Of a stretch of 64,000 nucleotides of DNA, positions 47,105 to 58,026 are shown piece after piece. Position 1 is the stretch's first letter, and each line of letters starts with the position of its first letter. Under the pieces are notes generated by a model. That model worked only from the letters and a program-made list of their open reading frames with translations. It did not search any database and had not been told where the DNA came from. This stretch comes from Hermatobates lingyangjiaoensis. Taxonomy: Eukaryota; Arthropoda; Insecta; Hemiptera; Hermatobatidae. The stretch lies in the NCBI GenBank assembly GCA_026182355.1, contig JAPFBL010000003.1, forward strand, positions 434,001 to 498,000, given 5' to 3'. Position numbers and translations under genes: made by a program.

Positions 47105-50100
47105 AGAGTGTATTTTCAACTTAATCCTTCAAAACATGCTACTTAAGGTTTGAAATATGAAATAGGATGCATTAAACTCCTTCGTATAGTTTTGCCATAT
47201 CAGACTTTGAAAAAGAGAACTTTTTGGTAAAGTAATACAGACTATTTTTTTCTGGACTAGATTCAGGTTTTCAATGACCCTATCATACCACTTCTTCGAT
47301 TAGCTCCTGGTCTTCACACTCGACTTACTGGTCCTCACAGTCCCTGCCAGGCTGCTCTCACATATTGGATTTTCATTCTCACGCAATTCACTGCTCTCAC
47401 GAAGTTGTTATTTCCTTCTTTTCCTCAGAATGCAATGTAATTTAACCAACAAAGCGTATTTGAACCTTACATCCTCGAGCTGGTTTCTGGTCCTCACTGC
47501 TCTCACTGACATTCTCATACTAATCTTACGACAGATAGTTATTGGTCTCTGTTTTTAGTAGTCAATATATCAGACTACTCTCAAGAAATTCAAAATATAT
47601 GACTATATATTTAATTAATAAAAATTTGAAGAAAATAATATTATCTCCAATCCTGTTGTTGAACAACATTTTTTTTTTATAACTTTATCCGGTATCTATT
47701 GGTTTTCGGTTAGTAACTTAGCTTACATGGACCTGAATTGAGAGTTGAAACAGATCGTCTTCTAAATGGGACCTCTGCTTGGACATCCGATGTCTCACAC
47801 TTTTCCTCCTGGTATGTCATGAAGTAATGCAGCAGATCAAAGCAGATCCGCTTCTAAATTTTCCATCTTTGCCATGAATTCATTACATTTTACACAATAA
47901 TACGAACGTGGGTATCTAACGAAAATGTTGAATTTTGTATTAATAAAATATAGTTACCATCAGAGACAGTAGTTGTAGGATGAAGATAATACAGTTGTGC
48001 AAAAAAGATGGTAAATCATGTTTAAATCATATGGAAAAGACATATCCTTGATTTATTTACCTACAACAGCTACTACTGCCTTACGGTTTTGATATGACTG
48101 TTAATTGAAGAGCGCTAACCTCTTTTATCCTTAGAGGAACAACCAGGCAATTTTAGTCTATCAGTAAATAGATGAGTTTATTTCTTGTAACGCTGTTCAT
48201 AGCACAAAACTTCAAACCGAAAATTTTTACGTCTTTTACTTCCTCCGAATCATTACGAATGCAAAATTTTTAAGAAAAACTAGTTTGTTAGAACTATTAA
48301 TTTTCTTTCTTCTGGGGCCTGGAACAGATATGAAATTACTGCTACTAAACAGTTTGATTTCTGTAGGAATCAAGTTCATTGAATATATCTATTCTACGGT
48401 GAACACTCGTCAAGTTACAGCAATTTAAAGTTTTCAGTAGGAAAGGAAGTCCAACATCGTGAGTAGAAAATCTTAGTTCTTTATCAACTTCAGACATTAT
48501 TCCAGTTAGCTTCCACATTTTGGTGTTATTATGATGCTTACGATCTTCATTGCAACTATTTGAAATTATTATTTGTTTATTTCTTTATTTATAGAAAGAA
48601 GAAACACTCGAAACAACAAATCACACTCCAGATGACTACAAGTTCTGTTAATATAACCTAATACGAAACATTACTCTACATCCTAGTAGGTGAGTTTTAG
48701 AATCAGTGATATCTGCTTGGTTCCAGCTTCATCTTAACTCAGCTGGTTATTTGCCTTACAACAGGTTTTTAAGTGTTATTATTACGTGACTTAACTAGTT
48801 GTCATAAAAACTTTGAACTTCCCAAAAGGCGGGAACGTTTTTTCATATCTAATGGTCCCAACAACTCCACCGTTGAAAAATTGAAAATATTGAAACATCC
48901 ATTTTTAACCATCATCAGGAGAATAAATACTAAAATAACAAGCTCACTAATGCACAGGGAGATGAAAACAGCAGGGTTAACCGCCGCAGACCCACTTCAA
49001 AGGTGAGAAGATAAAAAGAAATATAACTAATAATGAACAAAGAAAGGGATGAAAATAAGAAATATATAAAACAAGGAATAAAGGAAATTATGAACAATAA
49101 ACTAAGAAAGAACAAAAAAGTAATGAAACTTTAAAGCCAACATAAATATAAAAGATAAACACAAAAATAAAAACTATAAAGGCAAGTCTGTCAGGGAATA
49201 AGAGGAGTAATGACCACCTCCCCACATCCAGCTCAGAAAAGTTATTAATCCTCTTAAACTTAAAAGTTTTTAAATATTTCTTATCTTTAGTGCACAGAGA
49301 CTGTTTAAAAATGAAAATGCGTATATGCGAGATAAAAGGTTCAAAAATATAATAGAACCACACATTAATAGATTGTTTTATATGTTGCCATTTACAATAT
49401 CTCTCAAGGAAAATTGATAGCTGCTTTCTATGTGATCATAAATTATTGCGAGGAATCATCCTAAGTTCGATAAAGGTTATTCTTGTAGGTGAAAAATTAA
49501 TAACTAAATCGCATTGGATATAATACGACAATTTCTAGGTCGAAATACTAGTCATTGTGTTTAGAGTATTTTAGTATATTTGAGGATAAATAGTTTCATG
49601 AGACAGTCAATGAATGCATTTAAATTCATTGTTATTAATTCAAATCAGTTTTGCAATGTCTGATCTATCATCACAATCTAGCCAGTGAAGAAAGGTAACT
49701 CTCAATTTTGTCCCGGAACATATGGAAATGTAGTGTTGTACCGGATAAAAAAGGTTGAACTGAAACACACCTAAACTTCTTCAGTCTGGTGTTTTCTGCG
49801 CAACATCCACTAGCATCCTCAATGATGCAAGTACTGAATGAATAAGAAAAGAACAGATATAAGTTGTCCAGAACAACCGGGTGTAATGTGTTATAATAAT
49901 AACAATCCAACTGAATTTAAATTATAAAGAAAATAATACATCTTCCAAATTAAACACCTTTATTATTTGTCAAATCAAAAAAAATCTATTCCAAATTACT
50001 TAGATACGTGCAAAATATGTCAAATCTCAAAGTATGGTAGACATTTACTAGACTAGAATGAAACATAACTCCAACTGCGAATTAATCCATCCCTTTCAAA

Positions 50101-50764
50101 TAGTTCGCATAGGTACTATTAGACTAGAGTATAATAAATTCCTTTAGAGTAGATTGGTTGCCTCTTAATATGCCCAGCGAATTAATAAATCGCCTCACGA
50201 ATAACAATATTTTTACAATAATAATAGTATATAATGGTTCAGAAATAAAGAGTAACTTTTTAAAGAGTTATCAGCAATTCATAAAATCAAATTATACCTA
50301 ATTAGTTTCCCAACGCTCAGAGTCAAATGGAATACTTAAAGGATTCCGCTCAAATAAACATATAGGCTATTAAATAACATGAAAAAGTTCAGTAACAAAC
50401 TAGTCGAAATAAAAGTATGCCCTACTAGCTTACAATAGCTCTTCATTTCACTATGAAACTCACAGCATACCAAATTATTTCGGGCCAAATAGATAAGTCA
50501 AACCCATTCAACTTCGACTGAAATCAACAAAATAATTCTGATGTAGCGAGTCACAAACAAAAACTGAACTACTTTACAGAAACATTAACATAAACTCTTC
50601 GCTAATAAAACTTTTTTGAAAATTAAGCTGGTGAATGAAATAGAATTAATGTTATTACGCCGATATAAGAAAGTGTCACAATAAATAAAATCACTCTTCT
50701 CTTATTTATTCAAAATAACTTTTGTTCACGAATTTGTTGACAAGTTCAATCTAAATGTATCAAG
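47105..50764. other. Intronic stretch with one decayed terminus
   Basis: At 48892-48918 (minus), CTGATGATGGTTAAAAATGG resembles the Penelope-type termini but lacks the GAAA box. The Phe/Ile-rich frames at 48930-49363 are chance. No other feature. Confidence 0.4.
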
Positions 50765-51620
50765 GTCAGGCCCAGTTAGGTTACAATGGATCTTGTGACC
50801 AAAACAGAACATACTCAGCGCGAACATTGACCCTTTATGATACCACACAATGAACATTGTACGTCCGTAGTCTTACATGTCGCCTAAATCTAGTGAATTT
50901 AGAATAGAAGATCTTTAACGAGAACCTCACATAGAAATGGCTTGGGACCGACGGCTAACGTCCTCTATAGGTTTAAGAAAGCTAAAAGTCCAATGTGTCC
51001 GTGTGGAGAAGCCCCTGAGACAGTAAAGCACGTGTTCGAGGAATCTGAGCGGGTCGTCTTGCTACAGCGGCAGTTCATGTTCATGCTCAAGGCCTTCAGT
51101 GATAGGTACAGAAACGCATTCCTCGAGTTTGTCCACGGCATAAGAAGAATGAAACGAGTGCTTGTACTCCCGGTAGAGGCGCAAGGGCCTCCGGTGCCAT
51201 AGAGCACCCCCTCCCGCTCCTGCTGGTAAGCTAATTTTTTTTTATAATAAGGGTTTTTTTTTTGATACGCGATTTGCGTGTGCTGACCTGGTACTGATGC
51301 ATGATGTAAGTCTTGATGCGCGACGTAGTATCGTGCGGGCACCTCGCGTGGTCCGCGTGGTCACCTCGGGCACACTGGAGTGATTCAAAGTGGCTAAAGG
51401 GCAGCACGTTAAACTAGTCGGCCTGATTTGATTTTGGTGGTAAAGTCTGAGAGGCCTAGAAACACTTATAAAGTCATAACAGGTTAACGTCGTCACCTAG
51501 AGACGACAGGTTCAGTTTTATTCACTTCCTGCGCCGAATCTACCATTCCTTTATTCAACGCCGAATCTACCATTCGAGAGGCGAGTACGTAGCCTCTGAG
51601 TTAACCTGTTGCACCAAATT
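50765..51620 (-). mobile_element. SINE copy interrupted by a LINE fragment
   Basis: The minus-strand SINE body occupies 50765-50962, ending at the CCGTCGGTCCCAAGCC block. The SINE head reappears at about 51485-51620, where the reverse complement reads CAGGTTAACTCAGAGGC and on into tRNA-like sequence. The middle is a plus-strand non-LTR fragment. Part of the head contains a short internal duplication (CGCCGAATCTACCATTC twice). Confidence 0.55.
50942..51202 (+). pseudogene. Non-LTR retrotransposon ORF2 C-terminus (5-prime truncated)
   Basis: The frame from about 50960 reads VLYRFKKAKSPMCPCGEAPE, then TVKHVFEESERVVLLQRQ. This matches the region after the reverse transcriptase of many non-LTR elements: an RF-x-L-A-x-SP-x-C-x-CGE segment followed by ET-x-H-x-F. 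The residue at the usual last zinc Cys is Glu-Ser here (EES in place of EC), so the finger is damaged. The frame ends at a TAG, followed by T-rich and GC-rich untranslated sequence to about 51485. The element was inserted into a SINE and 5-prime truncated, as is usual for target-primed reverse transcription. Clade (R1-like or RTE-like) not settled. Confidence 0.65.
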
Positions 51621-52403
51621 TATCAACAAGTATCATTTATCTTATGTTTAAGCTAAACTTTCTAGGAAGTCTACAACTAATCCTTCAACAAAACTGCATT
51701 CACGGACTGTATTAGCTGGCATCATTTTCATCATGAACTTAACAAATTCACACATGTATTTGTAAAAAATGGTTTTTATGATCAGAAAGTTGCCAAATCT
51801 TTAAAATGTTTTTCATAAATGATATAATATTTGATAAGCTGACCCATACAGACAACCCATAGGTCAGTGCATACGATTTTTCTATGAATATCAATGTAAA
51901 AAAGTAGAGAGAGCTATTCTTTAATTAGTTTCAAAAATTTCAAGACAATTAATGAACAAATAGTTAAAGAGTCACAATGGAAAGATTCAAACTCTGCTTG
52001 TTAGCAATAAGCCGAACTGCGAAACTACAACGCATTAATCCAATAAACGAAAATAAATGCACTACAGTCTTTCCTTCCACGTGTATTGGTTTACCACAAA
52101 TCTGTCCCTGTGTTCGAAGAAGTTCTCTACTTATCTGTGAAAACACTTAAGGACACATGGAATATACAAAACTTGAAGACCTGTGGATCAGTAAATTTCC
52201 ATACTACAAGCCGACAGTGATACTAGGAATGGTTCTAGGTAACCGACCGCTAACCGGCCAATCTCCAATCTATTCTATTCCATCGCAAACTCTCCTTGTT
52301 TTAACTTTTACCTCATATTTAGTAACTATTTGCACTTCTTCTTAGTATAATCACAAAACTAACAATGAACTATGCAAACCGAAAGCTTGTTAGATCGCTT
52401 TCT

Positions 52404-52640
52404 TTATTGTATTTCTTCCCTTACAGATAAGATATCAAAATGATGACACCCATAACACCTCGCTACCCTATTATATACAGCCTCCCTAAAACACATAACC
52501 ATCCAAATACCATACAAGCTAAGCACCGATTGGCTGTCAACTGAGAGAATATCAGCACTTGTGGATGCATCTTGTAAACTCTTGTGAACTCCCAACCTTC
52601 CTTCTGTAAAGACACCTTCCACTTCCATAATAAGACCCAT
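52404..52640 (-). CDS. Orphan 78-codon ORF overlapping AATAAA
   Basis: The frame begins MGLIMEVEGVFTEGRLGV and ends HHFDILSVREEIQ. Its composition is more protein-like than that of most frames here, and an AATAAA overlaps the stop codon, as in compact 3-prime ends. Frames immediately upstream on the same strand look like shifted continuations, so this may be the end of a decayed gene or mobile-element ORF. No family is recognised. Confidence 0.22.
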   Translation of the reverse strand: MGLIMEVEGVFTEGRLGVHKSLQDASTSADILSVDSQSVLSLYGIWMVMCFREAVYNRVARCYGCHHFDILSVREEIQ

Positions 52641-53546
52641 AACTTATTCTTGAGTCCTCACCGATCCTGTTCTTCTTGTCACCATGGACATACTTCACTT
52701 ATAGAGTTATGGCCTACAATGAGGATCTAAACGCCTCAAACGACTTCCTTTCTTCCAGCCCTCTCCCTCACTTACTTTCCACACACTTCTGACCAGCTCT
52801 GTTCTCAAACTGCTTTCTTCAGTTACCTTTAACTACACAATTTCTATGATAGTGATTTTAATAGACCATAATGGATCGGTATATTTTCGTAACACCTCAA
52901 GGAGAAGCTTTCCTTGAAGGGTTTTATACACCCACATCATGTATTTTCATAACAGTAATCTTTATTTACGGTTTAAACATATACAAATTTTAATGGATCT
53001 ACACATAAAAATTGTAATATATCCTTCATAAAGAAGGTAAGTTAATGGTAACTTTTATCAAGTGACATGCCCCTGTAAATTTCCTAATGTGAAACTCGAA
53101 GATATAAGTTAACCTTCTACTCTGAGCCCTTCGAAAGAAAAACAAAGGCGAAATAGTTGGATCAGCTGATAGATAAATAGAGCAGTAAATGTTATTAATA
53201 AAAGTACATGTTCATTGGTTCTATGGATGGTCGTTTAAGTAAGGAGTTATCTTCTTTCACAGAGACCTTCTTTGAGTGTTAACACATTATAAGAAAAAGA
53301 AAAATCTATTTATTTTTTTTAATTTTTTCCTTTTTTAATGAATGAAGTTTTTATTAAATAGCCATGGCGGCTACGTTGTCAATACCATCTAAAAGCAACT
53401 ATACAAAGATTAAGCAAATTCAACTCACTTTTCTTTGTCTAAGTCTAACGGTTTTTTTTAAAATATCATTAGCAGGAATCATTAATGAAACTTAATAAGT
53501 GGTGAATTAACTTAACTTAAAATGAAAAAAAAAATAGGGCAGGTAC

Positions 53547-53652
53547 CGAGATAGGGGAGAGAGGAGGGGGCGGCATGGGAGCGGTCCTGGGACTGGTTGA
53601 AAGACGCTCTTCTGGACAGCTTGTCCTTGGCACTGGCAGCACCCTCCGCCAC
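53547..53652 (-). CDS. Supervillin-like gene, internal exon a
   Basis: This 106-nt exon follows the acceptor TTTGCTGCAG and ends at CTCG before the donor GTACCT. It reads VAEGAASAKDKLSRRASF and then NQSQDRSHAAPSSLPYL, with one spare base that pairs with the two-base start of the exon at 22391 to make Val. The peptide is hydrophilic and has an RRASF serine in a basophilic-kinase context. It is GC-richer than the AT-rich DNA around it, as expected of a conserved exon. It begins in phase 0, so at least one more coding exon must lie upstream; I did not find one that fits between here and the right edge. No known domain is visible. Confidence 0.65.
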
Positions 53653-54662
53653 CTGCAGCAAACACACAGAGTCAGCCCTGGAGCACTCCAAGTCACGGTC
53701 ACCAAGTCACAAATCAGTGTCCAAAACTCTTACAATACAATTAATTAAAAATCAATCATTTGAAACTTTGAAAATATACACTTAAATTTGAGGCAATATA
53801 TAAACAAAACATATAAACATATAATATATACATATATATCCATAATATATATATATAATATAATATTATAATATTATAATAATATATAATATATAGCATA
53901 TAAACAAAATCGAGGCAATTTTATATAAAACAACAAACTAAAAAAAAACTGGTATAAACTACACTCTATCAAAACCAAAGATCAACAACCAAAGAAAATA
54001 CATGTTCACTATAGAGCAAGTCATAATTAGCAACTATACACCAGAGACCCTTTCATCTTACCAACAAAAGTTGGTAAGTATTGCCAACCTGCATATTAGA
54101 CTTTCACATGAGAGTCATACTCACGACTTTGTAGTTTGGTAAGTCAAGAGTTATAAAATCGGCCGCGCTGGATCTGATGTGATGGAAGGATGGAAGAAAG
54201 TCGAGATTTATAATCAACAGGCGTTTTAAGGGGATTGGGAAGATACTCTCAGGTTAGAGCATAGGACAAATTTTATGGGCAGGTAGGGTTTTTATAAGAC
54301 GAGGGCTGCGATGATCAAGACTTCCGTCTGAAATGGTGTTGTATACTTTATACAAAACGGCAGCACATTTACACTTAACAAAAAAGTAAACTTAAACCTA
54401 AATCATTGCGTAGGTAATATAATTCATTTATTGATTTAATATAGCTGCTTCCAGTTTTTTTAATTTTAATTAAAATGTAATCATTATTACAGTATATGAA
54501 CGATGAAAAATAATTAGGTAATACACATTAGATTTTAAGTATACATTGTTTTTATATTATTAATAAAATACTTTAAGGAAATCATTAGTTGCAAGGGATC
54601 TAATCGGATGGGTATCAATCTAAATAGTATTGTTTACGAATTTAGTTTGATACCTTTCAGCT

Positions 54663-54848
54663 GACTACCCGGCGATTTGTCTTGCAAGACTGAGTAACCT
54701 GGAGTTACCAAGCTACAGGGCATCCAAGTGCGCCCGGGAGCGACACCTTCAGCAGACGGAGTGCTCTACAATCATCCAAGACGATATCAGAACCAGTGAT
54801 TCCACTAATACTGCATCTATGTATTACTACACTTTCAATTCTTTATAA
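54663..54848 (+). CDS. Possible plus-strand exon, unknown
   Basis: An acceptor-like TGATACCTTTCAG at 54648-54660 is followed by a 61-codon open frame without ATG: DYPAICLARLSNLELPS, then YRASKCARERHLQQTE and CSTIIQDDIRTSDSTNT. The sequence is GC-richer than its flanks. The opposite strand is also open over part of this stretch, but its phase does not match the exon at 53547-53652. No clear donor was found before the stop. It could be an exon of an opposite-strand gene or an old coding relic. Confidence 0.25.
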   Translation, partial: DYPAICLARLSNLELPSYRASKCARERHLQQTECSTIIQDDIRTSDSTNTASMYYYTFNSL

Positions 54849-54904
54849 TTTTCACTTCAAAAATCGTACAACAACTTTGTAACTTTATACAGTTAAGGTT
54901 AGCA

Positions 54905-55465
54905 CACACTAATAAGAGGTCAGTAAACATATTATAATCTTCCGTCATACCTCCTAACCTGTTGATGGAGTCGTCCGACCGGTTTCGCATAGGCTACATC
55001 ATAAGTTACAAAAAAACTTTGTAAGTTAATAATGAAGGAACTATTTTTCTGAATGTTATTCAGTCTAATATAAGTTTAGATCTTATTTATATGATTAAAT
55101 AAGAACACAACTGCATTAGTTGTTTTCAAATAATTTTAATAGAAAATAATTTATTTATTATTAAATTTATTATTAAAAAAAATAATGTATTTTATTATAT
55201 TATTCCCTTAAATTTATTAGGAATTATTTCTTATATAAAACTTAAATAACTTTAAGGTAAAACATCACATACAGGCAATTTGTTATTTGTTAGTACACAG
55301 AGGTTAGTAAACATAATATTATTATAAACTTTGCGACATACCTCCTAACTTGCTGATAGAACCCTTCCACCGCATAGGCTGCATCATCATCGAATGGACT
55401 AATCGAATGTTATGACTCCATCAACAAGTTACGAGGTCAGTCGGAAGTTTATAATAATATTATAT
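54905..55465. repeat. Small dispersed repeat, direct and inverted copies
   Basis: CATACCTCCTAACCTGTTGA near 54948 recurs as CATACCTCCTAACTTGCTGA near 55338, each followed by a CGCATAGGCT block. An inverted partner (TCAACAAGTTACGAGGTCAG) lies at 55421-55440. The family is unknown. Confidence 0.55.
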
Positions 55466-55559
55466 AAAATATTAGATTGCAAAATGAACTAGTGGAAAAT
55501 ATATTTTTATTGTCATTCTTATACATTGAGTAATACCTCTTGCACTGTTCCTGACTGTA

Positions 55560-56500
55560 ATGTTTCATGTAATAACTGTTAGTACACATGAGCACGTATG
55601 TCTAAAAAGTAAATTATCTTTCACTGCTTCTAAACATATACCATTTTTATATTATAAAAAATATAAAAATAACATATACTTTTACTGTCATTATATACTG
55701 CACAACACTATACTCGTATTACTATGTGACTATGCAAAGTACTACACTGGTTTTCGAGGAAATAGGCATAAAAATGATGAAAATAAATTAACGGCCGACC
55801 TTTCACCGGTTACTATGTAAGTTAAAAATAATTAATCATTAGTTATAAAGAATTAATAATACCATAAAGAACATTGGAAAAGTACTCGTACTTACACATA
55901 GTATCAACACCAGAAAAAACAAACACACAATATGGAATAGCAAAAAAAAAAAGAAATAAAATTTACAATGTTATTGCCTATAAAAAAAAGGGTTTAAAAC
56001 ATCATTATTGTTATTTCAGACTAACGATAAATCTATTAAGATTAATAAAACTATAAATAACTCTGACAGATTACCTACATAGAAAAACAAAGACCAGAAG
56101 CAAAGAACACAATATGCAAAAAGTAAAACAAGACAATACAAAATGTACAATGTTACTTATAGACTCTTTCCCAATATGTTGTTGATAAATATCCTATTTG
56201 TTACTATTCTAGTCTAATAGTTCATAACTATTATTTTCAATAATTTCAGGCTACCAGCTATAATAGTTTATAATAATTATACTGAAAAGCCGGCTTTAAA
56301 TTTGATTTGAGTATCCAAAACTGGCTAATTACAAATATATTTTTCCTCAGCATACATTTACAGCAACCTTATAAAAGAGTACAATACGCAGGAGAAAGAT
56401 AACACTGTCTCAGTGTAAATTCGATTTATAAGATTTTTGACAAAGGAAAAGAAGAATGATTTTTTTAAACACTTAAAAATTATTTTAAGACGACTTTTTT
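55560..56500. other. AT-rich stretch upstream of the first visible exon
   Basis: Low-complexity chance frames only (55560-56056). Confidence 0.4.
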
Positions 56501-56501
56501 T

Positions 56502-56862
56502 CTTAGATGCTTCTAACATTTTCCAGACAAAATAGGAATATTTTTCAACTTTTAAATGGGAAAATTTGTCTTAAGTATTCAATGTAGATGAAGGTCAGAT
56601 AAACTAGATCCACAGGCTATTGGAACCAAAGCCATGTTCTCTTGTTGGAGATTATTTCATATCAGGAAATTTTTACTATCTTCTTAGATGCTTCTAACAT
56701 TTTCCAGACAAAATAGGAATATTTTTCAACTTTTAAATGGGAAAATTTGTCTTAAGTATTCAATGTAGATGAAGGTCAGATAAACTAGATCCACAGGCTA
56801 TTGGAACCAAAGCCATGTTCTCTTGTTGGAGATTATTTCATATCAGGAAATTTTTACTATAG
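56502..56862 (+). repeat. 181-bp perfect-looking tandem duplication
   Basis: The block starting CTTAGATGCTTCTAACATTT at 56502 is repeated starting at 56683, an offset of 181 bp. I saw no difference by eye through TCAGGAAATTTTTACTAT. It is a very recent duplication or an assembly artefact. Confidence 0.85.
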
Positions 56863-57300
56863 CTTTCCAAAAATATTATTACTCCTGTAGTTATACTAAT
56901 GAGATTATTTGCATCAGTGGTTTGATATACAAAAATAAGCTTATAAGTTTAAATATTACGCTTAAATGAGACATTATATATTATATACCCAAGAAGTTCG
57001 ATATTAAGTTTACTTATAGTAAAGTTGAGTGTATATTTTATGCATTTATTATACACGAATATTGTAAGAACACTACTGAATACTATATATATATATTCGT
57101 ATAAATGGGCAGCAAATCTTCTCCTAAACAAATGTTGTTGAAGGCCACAGCGGCTTCAGTATTTACGATCTTTCTCAGTAGTTGTTCCTTTTTTCTGAAC
57201 ACTTTCCGGTGTTGAACATTTAATTGGTGGAGTAACTCTCCTAGGTACATTTTAACTACACTGTTTTTGAATACCTTTACTAATCTATATTATATCAAGC

Positions 57301-57326
57301 TTTCAGCTCACATTAGCCATCATCAG
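57301..57326 (-). repeat. Hammerhead-like boxes, solo copy
   Basis: The minus strand reads CTGATGA, T, GGCT, AATGTG, AGCT, GAAA, then GCTTGATATAATATAG. The stem GGCT/AGCT pairs (one G-U), with one extra base after the first box as in the other copies. Confidence 0.4.
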
Positions 57327-57390
57327 GTAGAAAACAAAACAGAAGGTACTGTACAAAGTAAAACCATATATAGCATATATATAGTAAAAC

Positions 57391-57413
57391 CATATATATA
57401 TATATATATATAT
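57391..57413. repeat. (AT)n microsatellite
   Basis: A short AT run preceded by a partial duplicate of ACCATATATAG. Confidence 0.85.
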
Positions 57414-57769
57414 TATCAATAATGTTATTTAAAATAATGTAAATGCATATAACAGGTTACAACAAATAAACCTGTTTGAAGTAAGTTCGAAGTATGTTTG
57501 TATAGTTTGAAGTAAGTGTTTAAAAAAAATTATTCAATTTTTACTATTTCTCTTAAAAGATTAAAATAGATTAAACTCTACGTATATGATTAATTTTTAA
57601 TTATTGAAAAAAGAGATAAGCATCATTTTTAGTATTTTTTATTTACCACTGTCTACAATATACCAGTAAATCATAAAAAGATTTAAATCTTTTGGTTTTG
57701 GAAATAATATACATGTTGAGAACAGAAATATTTTGGTATAGAAAACATACTAGTAATGGAAGACTTAAA

Positions 57770-57900
57770 TTGAATGAATGAATGAATAATTAATTCTTTA
57801 TTGAGTGATTGCTTCCAATGTACATATTTCTGGGGTAGCCCTAGGGGGTTTTAGTCTCCCCTACCAAGGTTTTTCTCCTGAAGACTTAAATTATTACTTG
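57770..57900 (-). mobile_element. Possible 3-prime end of a CR1/L2-type LINE with (ATTC)n tail
   Basis: On the minus strand, AATAAAGAATTAATTATTC runs into ATTCATTCATTCA, the kind of tetranucleotide tail made by CR1/L2-group elements. The upstream sequence (CCCTAGGGCTACCCCAG) is untranslated-like. No reverse transcriptase is visible. Confidence 0.3.
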
Positions 57901-58026
57901 TTTCATTACATGAATCAAGAATTGAATTGTGGCCAAAATTCAGCCAATGAAATGATTGAAATCACTAGTTCATTGTTCCAAAAGGATTATTTGAGATACA
58001 ATTATAAATATATTGATAAAAGTATC

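Larger units (their letters stand above)
3624..53652 (-). other. Transcription unit: supervillin-like gene, partial (six internal exons)
   Basis: Six minus-strand exons share one reading frame. Exon ends and starts are phase 1/2, 1/2, 2/1, 1/2 and 0/0, so every junction restores a codon. Introns are about 31.2, 2.2, 6.5, 1.7 and 7.1 kb, all GT-AG. Together they encode about 445 residues rich in Ser, Pro, Lys, Arg and Glu with no predicted membrane segment, which suggests a disordered scaffold region. Resemblance to supervillin rests on PITITKEEV (vertebrate supervillin has a PITTEEV segment), SIAERILSFE (compare its SLAEKLALF segment) and ILK motifs (SILK occurs in supervillin). The gelsolin-like and headpiece domains that would prove the name are not in this window and would lie to the left. 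No start or stop codon is assigned: the first exon is preceded by an acceptor and the last ends in a donor at phase 2. Exon joining is secure; the name is tentative. Confidence 0.7.

Noticed and set aside
48930..49363. Phe/Ile/Ser-rich minus-strand frames
   Set aside because: Composition is what AT-rich DNA gives by chance; no motif and no splice support.
49762..49784. Another hammerhead-like copy (CTGAAGAAGTTTAGG, minus)
   Set aside because: The GAAA box is absent (TTTC instead) and no inverted arm was found, so it is not counted with the cassettes.
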